A stretch of DNA of 64,000 nucleotides, taken from positions 62,001 to 126,000 of the forward strand of contig JARVKI010000079.1 in assembly GCA_036674765.1 (NCBI GenBank). Reading direction: 5' to 3'. The notes under the pieces are model-generated. The model was not told the origin of the DNA, did no database searches, and saw nothing but the letters and a program-made list of their open reading frames with translations. Numbering within the stretch: the stretch's first letter is position 1; the number at the start of each line of letters is the position of its first letter. Origin of the DNA: Seiridium cupressi (Eukaryota > Ascomycota > Sordariomycetes > Amphisphaeriales > Sporocadaceae). Positions 22,801 to 34,638 of the stretch are shown in pieces. Both the position numbers and the translations under genes were made by a program.

Positions 22801-25800
22801 AGTCCCTCTCGGAGGTATCGTGGGTGCATCATTTACTACGGTCAATCAGGCATTGCGTGTCGCAATACCTGTCCCGTCACTTCGCCTCATCCAGAATTGG
22901 GGTCAAATCTACAGTCGTTGCGTACTTATCCGATGGAGCACAGCCTGACAATATGAACAAGGTACTGAACAACCCAGGGATAAGGGATGGGTACTTGACA
23001 GTTCCGGGAGATGCAGTACTCCGCTATTCCGGAGGGCCCCAAGATTGCGTCAGCTCATCATAGACAGCTACATCGTTGCGTGGCTTCTCACCGTACCGGC
23101 CACGCAGCGCATGTCGGCCAAACCTCCAAATCACAAATTAGCCGACATCTCTGCCTTTCGACGGCTGGGTCAAGGCACTGCCTCTAGAATCAAAGTACGC
23201 CTTCCTCTCTTTTGCAGAACTGACACCGATATTGTAAAAAAGTGATTCGATCATCAAACCGGAGGTCACAGACGCTTAGGAGTAACGGACGTTTGAACGA
23301 TACTAATATGGCTTAAGGCAACGCCGGCATTGCGACTTTAGTACAGCGAATACCTAAAATTGGACATGATACACAGGGCGAAAGCCTTGGCGGCTTCACT
23401 TGAGCTACTGGAGTCAGGAGTATGAGCGCCCTGTTCGCCTAGCATAGATGTGCATTGCGAAGCCAAACATTTGTTTTATCGTCCTGATTTGCTTCAATGA
23501 CGGAGTGGTCCTGATAGATATGGCCAAACCGAAATCCTAGGCCTGCACATTTGATCATGTATCCGCTGGCTGAGTGGCCGCTCTCATTCGTCGCAGCCTT
23601 CTGATAGCGTTGTCGTCGACAGGTACCTGACTGCGTCTGCTGTCTCTCCAGCTCGCCGTAACCTGCGGGAAGCCTTCTGCGTCACTAATTTATTGAATCT
23701 GCCGGCCCGGCGAAGCAGACAAGGCCGAGCGCTCATGGCTCTAACAAATGGTTTGTTCTCCAGTGATTATTGACAAGATGCAGCAGACTTCTTGAATCTG
23801 TAGAATAGACGAAGAATGTCCAACTTGTAGACCATACATCAACAAGGTCATAGTCCGACATGTCTCAACTTACTGCGCTGGTCCATGACAACGCAGCTCC
23901 GGCGAGGTTGCACCAAGAAAAGCCAGCCGTTACACCCATCCAATGCAGTTTGTCAAGGCATATTCGTTGGACTGTCTGTGGCGGCAAATGATAGTGAAGC
24001 AACATGCACATACAGCATGTCATTGTTCATAGCCATGGCCCTATGGATTTGCACCGCCAGCATTCAGATCATGATCCGTCGTAACCCTGAGAGCCTGACC
24101 TCTGCTGAGAAGCCTGACGCTCGCTGATCGTGCAAAAGCGATCCATACTAGATCGTTGCGCAGTCATGTCATGGGCGAACAAGATCAAGTGTTACTGGTC
24201 ATGATAGTCTCCCGCTACGAATAAGCAAGACTGTGAGTCAATATCCTCATATTCAGCCCGCTCGTTGTACCACCGAAAGCATCTCAGCCTGACGAGACCG
24301 GAGCAATAATCCCCGAGTACGCCTAGTTATTTTTTTGTAAGTGATAGCCACGGCCGATGCAGAAAAAACAATAACAACGTGTTATGGTGCATTTCGCCAT
24401 AACATCACACTTTCGGCTTTGTCCCTATGAGCGAGGCGTTGACGCAATACCGAATTCTCGTGATTGTCATCCTTCCTCTTGTCCGTAGGGCAAGTCCGAA
24501 ATCGCCAGTACGATTGTGGCGTGATAGCTTCACTCACGGGACATGGCAATGGAATTTCGCGGACATACCGGACCGTGAGCCATAGCGATTCTGCCGCTTT
24601 CGCAGGAGGAGTCATCCTCATCTTGCAAAGCTGTTAAGGCTCAAGGCTGGAGACTTGAAGGCCGAATAGCTGAGCGACGACTCCATAATGCTAAGTAGTA
24701 CTCCAAGGGTAGCATCCAGCCGCGCGGATCACGACTATCATCATTCGGCGCATCTCACAAAAACGTGCCGAATGCCTTAGTTAGGGCGGCCGCACTTGCT
24801 GAGTCACTGGGGTTCTGGACAGAGGATCCATCTCTGCCGTGCTCGGAAATCTGCAGCGCACAAACGAACACCGGTAGCTCACACGTGCGATCTAGAATCG
24901 GTTTCTAAAGCCACGTTGTCGCTAACGCCCCAACGAAACCTTGAATGGCTCATATGATAGAGCGATAGAACGCGCGTGCAAAGTTTTCGGGGTGACCTTG
25001 CGCTCCCTGGCTCATCAGTGTTCCGCCCAAGACTCGAGACAGCACCGCCCCCATCCAATGAGGCAGCCAGACGCCCAAGAGTCAGCATGAGTAAGTACAG
25101 CATAGCCAGCCCCATAGCGGGGTAGACGACGGACTATCAAGTATCAATCGCTTGGGTGTGGCAGCTTATGGATATGCCCGAGACAACTACAACTTCTTGA
25201 GGATTGTATGTCTTGGACAAATGCGAGCTTTGGCGCGCTGGTCTAGGGTCCAGCCGAGTATTAGGCATGGGAATATACTGTACCTGACGGCCTCATGATT
25301 ACAACAGGGGCCAGAACCGAGGCTCTTCACGATGACGACTATTCATTTCGCGCTCGCCGCGACGGTCGGGGCTCTGGCCACGGCCGCAGTGCAGATACTG
25401 CGGACTCGCCATAGGCAACATCAAATGTCCAGACATACAATGCGTAGTAGTTAGCACCGCCCTTCATTGCACACATGATAAACATCTCCGCATTTCCCCG
25501 ACCAGCGTTCTGTGGGCCGGTTGGTAATATGGTAGGATCATATCCATGATGTGCAATCCAGAGGCCTACATCACACGATACGGTAGTTCAGCTTGCTAAC
25601 GACCACGAGTTGCCCTTGACCGTGCCGTCCCTCCCCGCCCGAGCTGAACAAACATGTGGCACAAAAAAAGCATTGCTCTCTGGGCCATTGGAAAATGCCC
25701 GAATGATGATTACCGCAACTTTAGACGACTGCGAGTGGTCGAGATTTAGTGCCGGATGTAGCGGGCAGAGGTAGGAGACCGACAATACTTTTCAACTCCG

Positions 25801-28285
25801 CTTTACAGCATTACCAACAACACCACAGACCCGAAGGGAACATCACAGTCCCCGCAAATCGTCCCCCCGAGATGACAAACCCTCACAAAGAGGCGGTTGC
25901 TATTCTTGATAGATGGACTGGAGACATGCAATGCAATCCTCCGACCTGACAAACTGCTTGCTTTCGGGCTTCGGCTGTGCCACAATCGCGGGGAATCTTC
26001 TACCGGATCGCGTACCCTCCCTGCCTTCATGAACCTAGACGAGGTCGAGAGATCCTCTAGGACAACCTAAACCGAACCATAGCTCCACATCCCTGATTCA
26101 AGATCTTCTAGAAGCCTGCCCAAGCCTGACAGGTGACAATAGGCAGAGAAGGATTTCCGATGATCCCTTAATCCTTCGCACATCCGGTGCAAATTTTAAG
26201 TTAAGCTCGCAATCTGACATATTGACTGGCTGCCGGGTGGTGCGGGCTAGGCAGCAGAGACTGGGCTTGATTGGGTTTCCTTCTGCAGAACATCGATCTT
26301 GGCCCTCCGTCATACGGCATAAAACATACCCTTGCAGTTAGTTGTATTGTGGTTAAAGTGATACTCTATCTAGCGCTTGGCAGCCTTGCCAAAAGTACTG
26401 GATCACGATCAAAGACCCACGGTCTGACATGATCGTGTCAGCAGTTTCACGATAGTGGCAGGTGTGGAGGTCCTATAAGGGTGTCTACTTACTCACCATG
26501 CCATGAACATGACAGGCCGTACTGCCAGATTGGTGCGTTCGCCCGCGATGGATAGATAGTCTTGATAGCGAAGATGGACCACTGATTCAGAGCCAAGGCG
26601 CATTTCGGTTCGTCGGCTGAGCCATTCGTTGTCGCTATTGTGCGTTCCAAACAGTGCTGCCGGACGTCTAGCCAGAAACACATATGAATCACCAACACCC
26701 TCTCAGGACTCCTGAGAAGAAAATTTGCCATCCCGATGATATCCAGTTGCCACTGAACCAGTCCCGAAGACCAGCTGGGATGAAAGCCAGCGAGCGGCTG
26801 GCTCAGCCGCCCAGCCCCATCGTCAGCTGACGTCTCCCCGCAAAAAGGCATCCATGGCGTTGACATGCCATCACTGGTATTCACGGCTATAGCTGGGTTG
26901 AGCCGGATGATGCGGCGTGACGAAGACCCGCCGACGGCGACGGCGTTTACGGTCAGAAGACATCGTGTCCCATGTCGACCCTCTCGCGAGATGAAGCTGA
27001 AAGTGGGCTCAGTGCCGGTCGTCATCGTCCACGGCAGCCTAGAGGCAACTTGAGCGTGGCAACGATGGGTGCGTGAGTGATCTTCTGGCACCGGAAGAGG
27101 AGTCAGAGAGGCGTTGGGGCATGACTGTCTGCTTGCCGAGGGACGGAAGTATCGAACCCTTAGCCGTTGTGTGGGTTGGAAGTCATGAGTAACTGATCAA
27201 GTGAGTCGTTAGAACAGCCGTCTGCAGTAACTCCCAAAAGGCGTCGATGACAGCATTACTTTTGGAGCAATGTCTGCCTGATGTTGTTCTTCCTCCTAAT
27301 CGCGTGAGTTTAGATGGCTACACGTTTGGTCGCCCGGTCAGCGAGTCCTAGTCACGAAGAAGGCAAAGATACATTCGATTCTGACTCACGATGAGTATCG
27401 AGTATCTAGCTGAACGTGAAAAAAGATGAATAGCCGCAATACAGGTAGCTTACTCATGAGCTCGCCAAAACACCCAGTGCCTCCCTCTGTAGTTTACCAA
27501 TGTCGTTGCTATTGTGCATATGACAGTAAGGGGTTCATGACCGAGCGGTAGACGAGCATAAAAGTACTGAACACTCTTGAATTAGAGAAGAGTTCCCCCT
27601 CAAGTGAGAGTGGAGAAATTCAAGTAGCCTTACATTGATATGGAATAATAGTATAGCATTAGTGTTCACTCACTCAAAGCTCTCCCTGTTTCCGTTCTTC
27701 AAAGCAGCCCAGCCTGTACCCCCATCAAATATATTGACAACCTTTTGAAGATGCCCACCAATCCGTCAGGAGATTACCCAGCTATTGTTCCTAGAGCGTT
27801 ACTGACAAATGAAATAGATTAGACAACAGCATGGAGCTCTACGATAACACTGTATTCGCGCTTCTGTTGAACAGTGTAGAGAACAGATCTACCAATAATC
27901 AGGGAGTTGGGCAAGTCAACGAATTGTTCCAATTTACTTCCGTTTTATTCTGAGCAAGCACTCAGTATCTAACCTGGACAAAGCTGGCTAGGACGACCGC
28001 AGGGCATGTCGACAAGTTCGCACGAGATCATGAACCCCTGTCGATTGGGATCTGGCCAACAGACTGTGATTCAGCAACTAAGCAGGCCACTACTGGCATG
28101 AAACCACCGAAGTTCTCTGTGATGCGCTCAAACCATGCCCTGCTTCCACCCAAGAAGTAAACCAGATGTTGTACAGAAGCAGATACTTCCCATTCCAGAA
28201 CCGCTTTTATGAAATTTTCTGTTGCCCTGAACATTCGCCCATACTTCCATAACATAACCACAGTCCATGATGCACCATCACTTTT
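19859..28285. other. Gene-poor region of about 8.4 kb
   Basis: The part next to the cyclin (19859 to about 22400) is likely its leader and promoter; it is strongly purine-biased on the plus strand, with several G runs. Beyond it no intact gene is recognised. Possible coding relics occur at 22514-22732 (-) and 22797-23063 (+). A 178-codon minus-strand frame starts at an ATG inside 26489-27091 but has no domain, and a 77-codon frame at 28028-28261 (-) lies just downstream of sub2, in what is probably its 3' UTR. None is called as a gene. Confidence 0.4.
22514..22732 (-). other. Possible terminal exon or coding relic
   Basis: This minus-strand frame ends with a protein-like sequence (YEKPWGQTSLAMVSPSL, then LGKAAPVRLTFDSAKDVF). 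Just before the YEKPW part the DNA reads like a 3' splice site, pyrimidine-rich with CTAATC and ending in GAG. I could not find upstream exons and do not recognise the protein. It may be a relic or a chance frame. Confidence 0.2.
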
Positions 28286-30396
28286 CTAGGATGCCATGTA
28301 GGTGCTGGCATCAATACCTTCCTTGGGGAATTCGCTGAGATAGAATTAGTAAATACCTTAGAAAACGGCCGCAATGGATAGACCTACGGAAGGGCAACCT
28401 CGAATCGCTTCTCGATAGCCTTGAGCACTTCCTGGTCTTGCTCACTGCTTACGAACGAGATGGCAAGACCCTTGGTACCGAAACGACCGGCACGACCGAC
28501 TCGGTGGAGATAGGAGTCAGCATCTGCGGACAGATCGTAGTTAATGGCGAGGTTGATACGCTCAATATCAATACCACGGCCAAAGACATCAGTGGCGACG
28601 CAGATACGCTTGTTGAAGTCCTTGAACTCCTTGTAGCGTTTAATTCTGGAGACTAGTATCAGTTGCTGCGCTGCGAGGGTTGAACAGGGCGACTTACCGC
28701 TCCTCCTGGCTGACGCCTGAGTGGACAGCAATAGAAGGGAAGTTACACTCGCGAAGCAGCTTGTCGAGTTCGGTCGCACGGAGGGTGCTCTTGACGAAGA
28801 TAATGACCTGGTTGAACTGGAGCTCATCGAGAAGTTCGTTGAGCTTACGGTTCTTCTCCTTCTCATCAAGCTTGATGTAGTATTGCTGGAGACCGTGCAA
28901 CGTCAACTTGGTATCCTCATCGACATAATGCTCCGTTGGGTTCTGCATGAACTTCTTGCAGATAGGCTTCACCTCCTCGGACAGAGTGGCGCTGAACATC
29001 ATAACCTGCTTCTGTTGGGGGGTCGCACGGAAAATCTCTTGGACATCGCGTCGCATGTCTTGTCGTATCTGTTAGCCATAAAATCCGCCATGATGTTGGT
29101 GATGTCAACTTACCAATTTGGTCAAGCATCTTGTCACACTCGTCGAGGACAAAGATGCGAACGCTTCCAAGGCGCAGGTACTTGTCCCTGATGAGGGCTT
29201 GCAGACGACCCGGGGTGCCGACGATGATGTGCGGGTGTGTTTCCTTGTTCTTGAGCACTTCGGCATCCTTGGCGATGGGAGTACCACCGTAGAAGACACC
29301 GGTCTTGATGTCGGGCATGTACTTGCTGAAACGGTTGTACTCATTGCGGATCTGGAAAGCTAACTCTCGGGTGTGGCACATAACCAAAACCGAGCATTCA
29401 CCAGCCACTGGCTCGACCTGCTGCAAAGTGGTCAAGACGAAGACGGCGGTCTTTCCGAGACCAGACTTGGCTTGACAGATAATGTCACCACCAAGAAGGG
29501 CCTGGGGGATACATGTTTGCTGAACTGTAGGTAGCGATCGAATGTCAGATAAGGTTTCCCAATAATGATAAGCGTAGGATGTGAACGAAGAGGGGCATCG
29601 ACAAGGTCCGCCCATCATCGCAGCATAGCCGTTGTTGTGATCTTGAATTAGCCGAGCTTTCACCTCGTCCCCTTTGTGCTTGGCGCCTGACGTGAAGCCA
29701 TCTCTTGATCATCTTACGTTGCGCGCCAAGACGCGACGTAGCTTGCTTCCTTCGCCAGCGGCAGATACTCGAAGAGGCACGATGACCCACGATATCAAGT
29801 AAAAAGCCGCCTGGCGAGGCCTGGAGCGAACTGCTCGTCGCTTTGACAAAGACGCCACAATGTTGAAAATGAAGCGCTTATTTTTGCCGATACCAAATTG
29901 AGAAATCCCCGCTTGACGCGAGTCTCCTCAAATGATATGTCCTCGCTAACAACCGCTTTCTAGTTGTACCTGGACACCACGAACTCCAGGCTGGAGTGCT
30001 GTCGCAAGGCTGACAGCCTGTTTCCCACGTTGACGATCGTTCCCCCGACTATTTGGCTTTTCTTTGCTTGCGATGATTGCTTGCGAGATGGACGGACGCT
30101 TGAAGAATGAGGGAGGGATGGACATAGGACTTGACCGATGTAGCTTTGAACGTGAAACTTTTGGTAGACTAACCCTCCGAAGGATGCTCGAAACCGCAGT
30201 CGGTGATAGCGCGGAGAATCTCAGGCTTCAAGAGGAAATCACGGAATCCAGTGGAGTGGATGCCGACGTAGGAGCCCTTCTTGTCGACGCTATTGCCAGT
30301 GGCTGCGGCGTCGGCCTTCTTGCCGTTGGCGGGCGCGGCATCATTAGGAGCCAACTCCTCGTCGGAGTAGTCGATCAGATCCTCTTCAGCGGACAT
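28286..30396 (-). CDS. sub2: DEAD/DECD-box RNA helicase Sub2 (UAP56), mRNA export and splicing
   Basis: Five exons on the minus strand, 30396-30174, 29524-29114, 29058-28698, 28645-28388 and 28334-28286, encode 433 aa with every phase matching. Sub2/UAP56 is a nuclear ATP-dependent RNA helicase that acts in spliceosome assembly and in the TREX complex for mRNA export. Visible motifs are the Q-motif region GFEHPSEVQQ, Walker A AKSGLGKT (93-100), TPGRL, the diagnostic DECD box (202-205), SAT (234-236) and HRVGRAGR (379-386). The protein ends in STYMAS. The last four exons are separated by 52-55 nt introns, but the first intron is 649 nt (GTTAGT donor, CAG acceptor) and lies directly after HPSE. 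This is the most secure call in the window. It is divergent from rpr2. Confidence 0.97.
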
Positions 30397-31007
30397 GTTG
30401 GCTGAGTGGTGAGATTAGGTGTCGAATACAGAGAAATGGAGTGGGAAAGCGAGATGGCGTCGGTCAGATGCGTCACTTGAAGGACGGGCGACAGAGGAGA
30501 GAAATGTGTGCAGAATGAAAAGAAGGGGACGCGAGGATGTTGATGGAACAACTGTCGAGTCGCGCAAGCCTTCGGATGCCCTTGTTGATGGACAATGAGG
30601 TCGAGGCTGAAGAATGTGGGATTGTTGGGTTGTGGTCGAGCTTGGAGCTGGAAGCTGGCCAGAAAACCTGGGAGGCGCGACGGGCAAGCGAAAGCTGGGG
30701 CCACATGCAGTCAGAGCCAGTGAGAGCTGGAAGGCGCGGGATTGCGCCTCATTGTCTGTCCGCGCTAAGCCGGATCTAGCGTGGCGGGGGACATTAGCGT
30801 GCGCACTGACCAGCGGCTGATATCCGGCCAGACCGCCTGCCGCTAAGTAGCTGCCAGGCGGTGGCTTCCCCAGATTTCATTTCGGTGAGGAATTCCGGTA
30901 GACGGACGACTCTATTGGCTGCTCGTATCTGTCGAATTCTGTGGCAGAACTTCATGATTCAAATTCCACTGCTTGTCTAGCGATTTGGAACTGTGCTGGA
31001 CAGCAAC
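30397..31007. promoter_or_regulatory. Bidirectional promoter region of sub2 and rpr2
   Basis: The 611 bp between the start codons of sub2 (-) and rpr2 (+) must hold both promoters and leaders. It has no TATA box that I can see and no other gene. Both products work in RNA metabolism, so shared control is possible but unproven. Confidence 0.5.
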
Positions 31008-31526
31008 ATGGCAAAAGCAAAGCAACCTAGCGGTGTGCCAAATCGCCCTCTCTACTCACGCCTATCCTACCTCTACCAAGCAGCGTCCTACCTGGCCGGC
31101 ACGGCTGAGAGTGCAACACCCCCTGCTTCGGCGCCTGAGGAGCACGATGGGAAGCCAGAAAACCCTTCGGGCTGTGAGGCAAACTCTTCTGCGCAAAATA
31201 TCAGACGAGCAGTGTCCCGCCGGTTGCTTCACGATATGCGAGCAACTTCTTTGAAGGGCCTGATACGTCTGTCTCCAGCAATGAAACGCACAGTCTGCAA
31301 GTACTGCGACACTCTTATGATTGAAGGTGAGACTTGCACATCAGTCGTCGAAAACATGAGCAAGGGAGGGAAGAAGCCGTGGGCTGATGTGTTGGCTACT
31401 ACCTGCAAGACATGTGGCGGCGCGAAGCGGTTTCCCATCGCTCCGCGCCAGAAGAGACGACCAGCACGAAAGCAGACCACCCAGGAAACTCAACCAGATA
31501 CGGCAGAGGGTTCACCAGAGGTGTGA
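31008..31526 (+). CDS. rpr2: Ribonuclease P subunit, Rpr2/Rpp21/Snm1 family
   Basis: A single exon encodes 172 aa. The family is a protein subunit of nuclear RNase P, which removes 5' leaders from precursor tRNAs; related Snm1 belongs to RNase MRP. The N-terminal half has the helical segment seen in Rpp21, with a poorly conserved Glu/Ser/Pro insert at about residues 36-65. The zinc ribbon is clear: CKYC, then a block ending CTSVVENMSKGG, then CKTCGGAKRFP, giving two CxxC pairs. A basic tail (RQKRRPARKQ) follows. The start is the first ATG in the frame with the domain. Rpr2 rather than Snm1 is chosen from the tight CxxC spacing and length. Confidence 0.88.
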   Translation: MAKAKQPSGVPNRPLYSRLSYLYQAASYLAGTAESATPPASAPEEHDGKPENPSGCEANSSAQNIRRAVSRRLLHDMRATSLKGLIRLSPAMKRTVCKYCDTLMIEGETCTSVVENMSKGGKKPWADVLATTCKTCGGAKRFPIAPRQKRRPARKQTTQETQPDTAEGSPEV

Positions 31527-32066
31527 GACGAGAAAAATTCGTTCTCCCGGCTATCAGATCTGCGGCCGATCCATTGGACAAGTGAAATCGCCATTATGTT
31601 ATCAGCACGCCATCGCTCGTAGCTGAGTATCGAACAACGTTCCACTTGTGGTATTATTGTTAGACCAAACCCTGAAGCTTGGTAATTGACTACCACAGCA
31701 ATGGGGTGTGAGCATTTGGTGCTGCCAGGGTTCAAAGGACCATTGCATATACTCCTCTTACGGCAAGCGCAGAGCGGGAGCGGCCGCCCAACGAAGTCTT
31801 GTCAGCATTTGGGTATATGCCAGATGCAGGACTGACTAGGGCCCACGTTCAAATGATGATAACAACAGGTTCATCGACCAATCGCTATTCGTGTCTCCAC
31901 CGGAACCCCCAATGGCAACACCTAATGGGCTTTAACCAAGTCCGACCGCACTTCTCAAGGCCCGAAGGTCCGTACTTATAAAACTATACTACCATCATTC
32001 ATTATAGAGCAGTCTTAGGACAGCCAGAGAACAACAGCTTGTAACATCTGGAAATCTATCGTGGCC
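31527..32066. other. Intergenic region with the glycosyltransferase promoter
   Basis: No gene is seen. The 3' end of rpr2 and the promoter of the next gene lie here. Confidence 0.5.
31977..31983 (+). promoter_or_regulatory. Putative TATA box of the glycosyltransferase gene
   Basis: TATAAAA lies 84 nt upstream of the ATG of the glycosyltransferase gene, a normal distance for a fungal core promoter. Confidence 0.5.
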
Positions 32067-33511
32067 ATGGCGAAACCTAACAGCACTTTACCCTTTCTCA
32101 TCTTCACGGCCGCCCCGGTTGCAGGTCATGTCAACCCGTTGCTTCGGACTGCTTCTTACCTCGCCAAGAAAGGCTATGAAGTACTTTTTCTCAGTACACC
32201 AGAGTTCAAGGATCGGATTACTCGAGCTGGCGCTGAGTGGTCTGATCACGAACCTCTCGATCTCTCAAAATTCACCCCAGAGCATTTAGCTGCTCTAGAT
32301 GCCAAGATGCCTGTCCAGATCTTCGCCTTTTCCTTTGAGAGTATCTTCCTCCCCGGACTGCCTAAGCGAGCACAGCAACTGCGCGAAGCGCTCGAAATGG
32401 TCCACCGTCGAGATCCGTCAAGACAGGTTGTTATCATTCACGAGGTCGGGTCACTTGCAGTGCACCCATTTGTAAGTCAGCCTTGGAATTGTTTCTGGTC
32501 ATCGTTGGCAACGTACATTGCAAGACTTTTGTTGCTCTTCCTGACTATTTCTGTCAGTACTTTGGAGCGCCGCTTCCCAATGGCTACGACTTCGTACCAA
32601 AGACCATCTGCCTTGGAATCAATCCTATCATGGTCGACAGTGCAGTCACAGGCTTTATGGGTCCGGGATTACCATTCGAGGATACCCCAGCTGTCCGCGC
32701 CCGAAATCAGTATATTCTCGACCTTGTTCACACCTTTGCCTACAAGCAACTGGCAGACACACACGTCAATTTGCTTCGGGAAGCTGGCTGCACGAACTGG
32801 CCTGAGCACTTCAGCGTCGATGATATATGTCTGACGTCGGACGTCTTTCTCCAACTCTGCGGACCTAGTTTCGATTATCCTGACCCTACGCGTAGTCCTA
32901 AGATCAAGTTTGTGGGTACCTTACCTTCAACTCCACCGAGCCCAAACTTGGAGTACCCGCCGTGGTGGTCAGAGGTTGAAAACGCAGCAGCGGCAGGCAA
33001 GAAAGTAGTCTTCCTTGCACAGGGCTCGATCGAGTATTCGCCGGAAGCTCTACTGCTTCCTGTGATTCGTGCTCTCGAGAACGAGTCAGATATTTTGCTA
33101 GTTGCTACTATTGGGACCCGCGGCGGCAGTCTGCCTGATGATTTTCAGATACCCAAGCACACGCGAATTCTCGACTACTTCCCTTATGATGTGGTTCTTC
33201 AGTATGCCGACGTTCTTATATTCAATGCCGGATATGGCGGCGCAGGGCATGCAATCGGCAGCGGCGTTCCTATTGTTGCCCTGGGCGAACTTGGGCAGGA
33301 GAAGCCGGAAGTCGCAGCTCGAATTGAGTATTCTGGCCTTGGACTTGCACTTAAATCACCTAAGCCCGAGGCAGGCGAGATTAGAACCACGGTGAGAAGG
33401 GTACTGGATGACAGCAAGTTCAAGGAGCGAGCGCTCGCGTTACAGCAGGAATCAAAGGATTTAGATCCATTCGCAGCAATCGAGAAGCAGGTTAGAGAAC
33501 TCATAGCTTAG
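32067..33511 (+). CDS. UDP-glycosyltransferase (GT1, MGT-like)
   Basis: Two exons, 32067-32471 and 32558-33511, encode 452 aa. The 86-nt intron (GTAAGT donor, CTGAC branch, TCAG acceptor) is phase 0 and joins SLAVHPF to YFGAPLPNG. The protein is a GT-B fold glycosyltransferase that would move a sugar from a UDP-sugar to a small lipophilic acceptor. The N-terminus has the acceptor-domain motif AAPVAGHVNPLLRTASYL. The C-terminal donor domain has VVFLAQGSIEY, then ILDYFPYDVVLQYADVLI, and the sugar-nucleotide loop FNAGYGGAGHAIGSGVPIV. The loop has Asn-Ala-Gly where plant UGTs have His-Gly-Gly, a pattern I associate with the fungal/bacterial MGT-like branch. The acceptor is unknown. No biosynthetic genes sit next to it, so detoxification is as likely as product tailoring. 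Confidence 0.88.
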
Positions 33512-33655
33512 ACGCTCGCATCCGCTATCTAGATGATGTTTTTCTTGGAATAGGACGGTTGGGGCCTATACAGAGTCCACGACTATAGCAACTCAACTTG
33601 ACACCTTCGAAACATGAATGAGTTGTAGCTTTAAAGATTTTTATACATGCCTGTC

Positions 33656-34207
33656 CTAGAACCAGATATTTTTGAGGCTACATATGCCCATCTTCTCCTG
33701 CTTCGCGCACGTCTTGTCTTCTTCCGCCTCCACGATGGGGCTTAACTTATCATGCGTCCTACTTAGATCCGTTTCGACTTCTACAGTCTCTTCGTGTTCC
33801 CGCATCCAGTTCTGATTAGCCAGGATCAACTTCGATTCCAAGAGCTTCATGGTCCATTGCCCTGCCACGTCATCCTCTATCTGACATGACTTTTTTTTGT
33901 CCCTTATCACGTGCAAAAGCCAACCTACAGACTGCTCGCCGTGCCCTCGGTTTGCTCGACTCGCTACGAAAGATTGGGCCCACCGATCAAGGTAGGTCTC
34001 GACTTGGGTTATCATTTCCACCTTCCTGAATGGTTCTGGTGGGAGATTGGTCAAGCTCAAGATATTGTTGAGAAGGTCCAGAAAGGCAATATACGATAGA
34101 GGACAGGAAGACGAGAGGCTCGAAGCTTTGGTCAACATCTTGTCGGCCAGTCGCATCTGTTTTCCGTAGCTAAGTGCTAGCTGCATAGCCTGAAATGTGT
34201 TTACCAT
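33656..34207 (-). CDS. Small unknown helical protein, AT-rich island gene 1
   Basis: An open frame of 183 aa on the minus strand starts at an ATG. The sequence is mostly helical, with hydrophobic heptads around ILSLTNLPPEPF and LDRWAQSFVAS, and a charged C-terminal part. No domain is recognised. A splice acceptor-like TTTTAG lies just upstream; joining it to a GTACCC donor near 34305 would add an in-frame exon of up to about 60 residues, but that donor is weak. The layout of hydrophobic blocks resembles the neighbouring gene at 34639-35319, which suggests two diverged tandem copies. The surrounding DNA is AT-rich compared with the rest of the window. Confidence 0.45.
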   Translation of the reverse strand: MVNTFQAMQLALSYGKQMRLADKMLTKASSLSSSCPLSYIAFLDLLNNILSLTNLPPEPFRKVEMITQVETYLDRWAQSFVASRANRGHGEQSVGWLLHVIRDKKKSCQIEDDVAGQWTMKLLESKLILANQNWMREHEETVEVETDLSRTHDKLSPIVEAEEDKTCAKQEKMGICSLKNIWF

Positions 34208-34638
34208 GTCTGAGTCGGGTTGGAGGCCGTCGACAGGCTAAAATTATGGATTTCACTGAAGAGCACAGGCCGGATCGTCCCGGATGCCTGTATCAAGGTT
34301 GGGGTACCTGAGAGTTTTGTGAGGAGACCGGTGGTATCTTATAGGCAAAACATGGAAGGCGTGGTTTGTCAAGTACATATTGGGAAGAAAACGGAGGATA
34401 TATACATGGTACAATTGGCAGACCCATGTTCTGCCGGTGCGGTGTTCGCTTTGTTTGGTAATTAACATGTGGCTTATAACTCATTAGTTGTTTCAAAATT
34501 ACTGTAGAGCTAGCTGAAAGACACAGGAATTATCTGGGCCTTTGTCTAGAACATGACGAGCTGTGGTTGAGTGTTGGCAATTGGACGGTGCCAACACATG
34601 TTCTCATGTAGTCTTGCCAGTGTGAGTTTGCCTTACCG

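Noticed and set aside
24019..25443. Two very short hydrophobic frames (near 24019 and 25332) with loosely similar MxxxxFALA..QIxxR patterns
   Set aside because: No DNA similarity between the loci, lengths below 40 residues, and no conserved context; likely coincidence.
26489..27091. A 200-codon minus-strand frame
   Set aside because: The first codon is GTG, the first ATG gives about 178 residues with no domain or splice support, and there is a competing plus-strand frame; chance cannot be excluded.
28028..28261. A 77-codon frame just downstream of sub2
   Set aside because: It lies on the same strand within the probable 3' UTR of sub2 and matches nothing I recognise.
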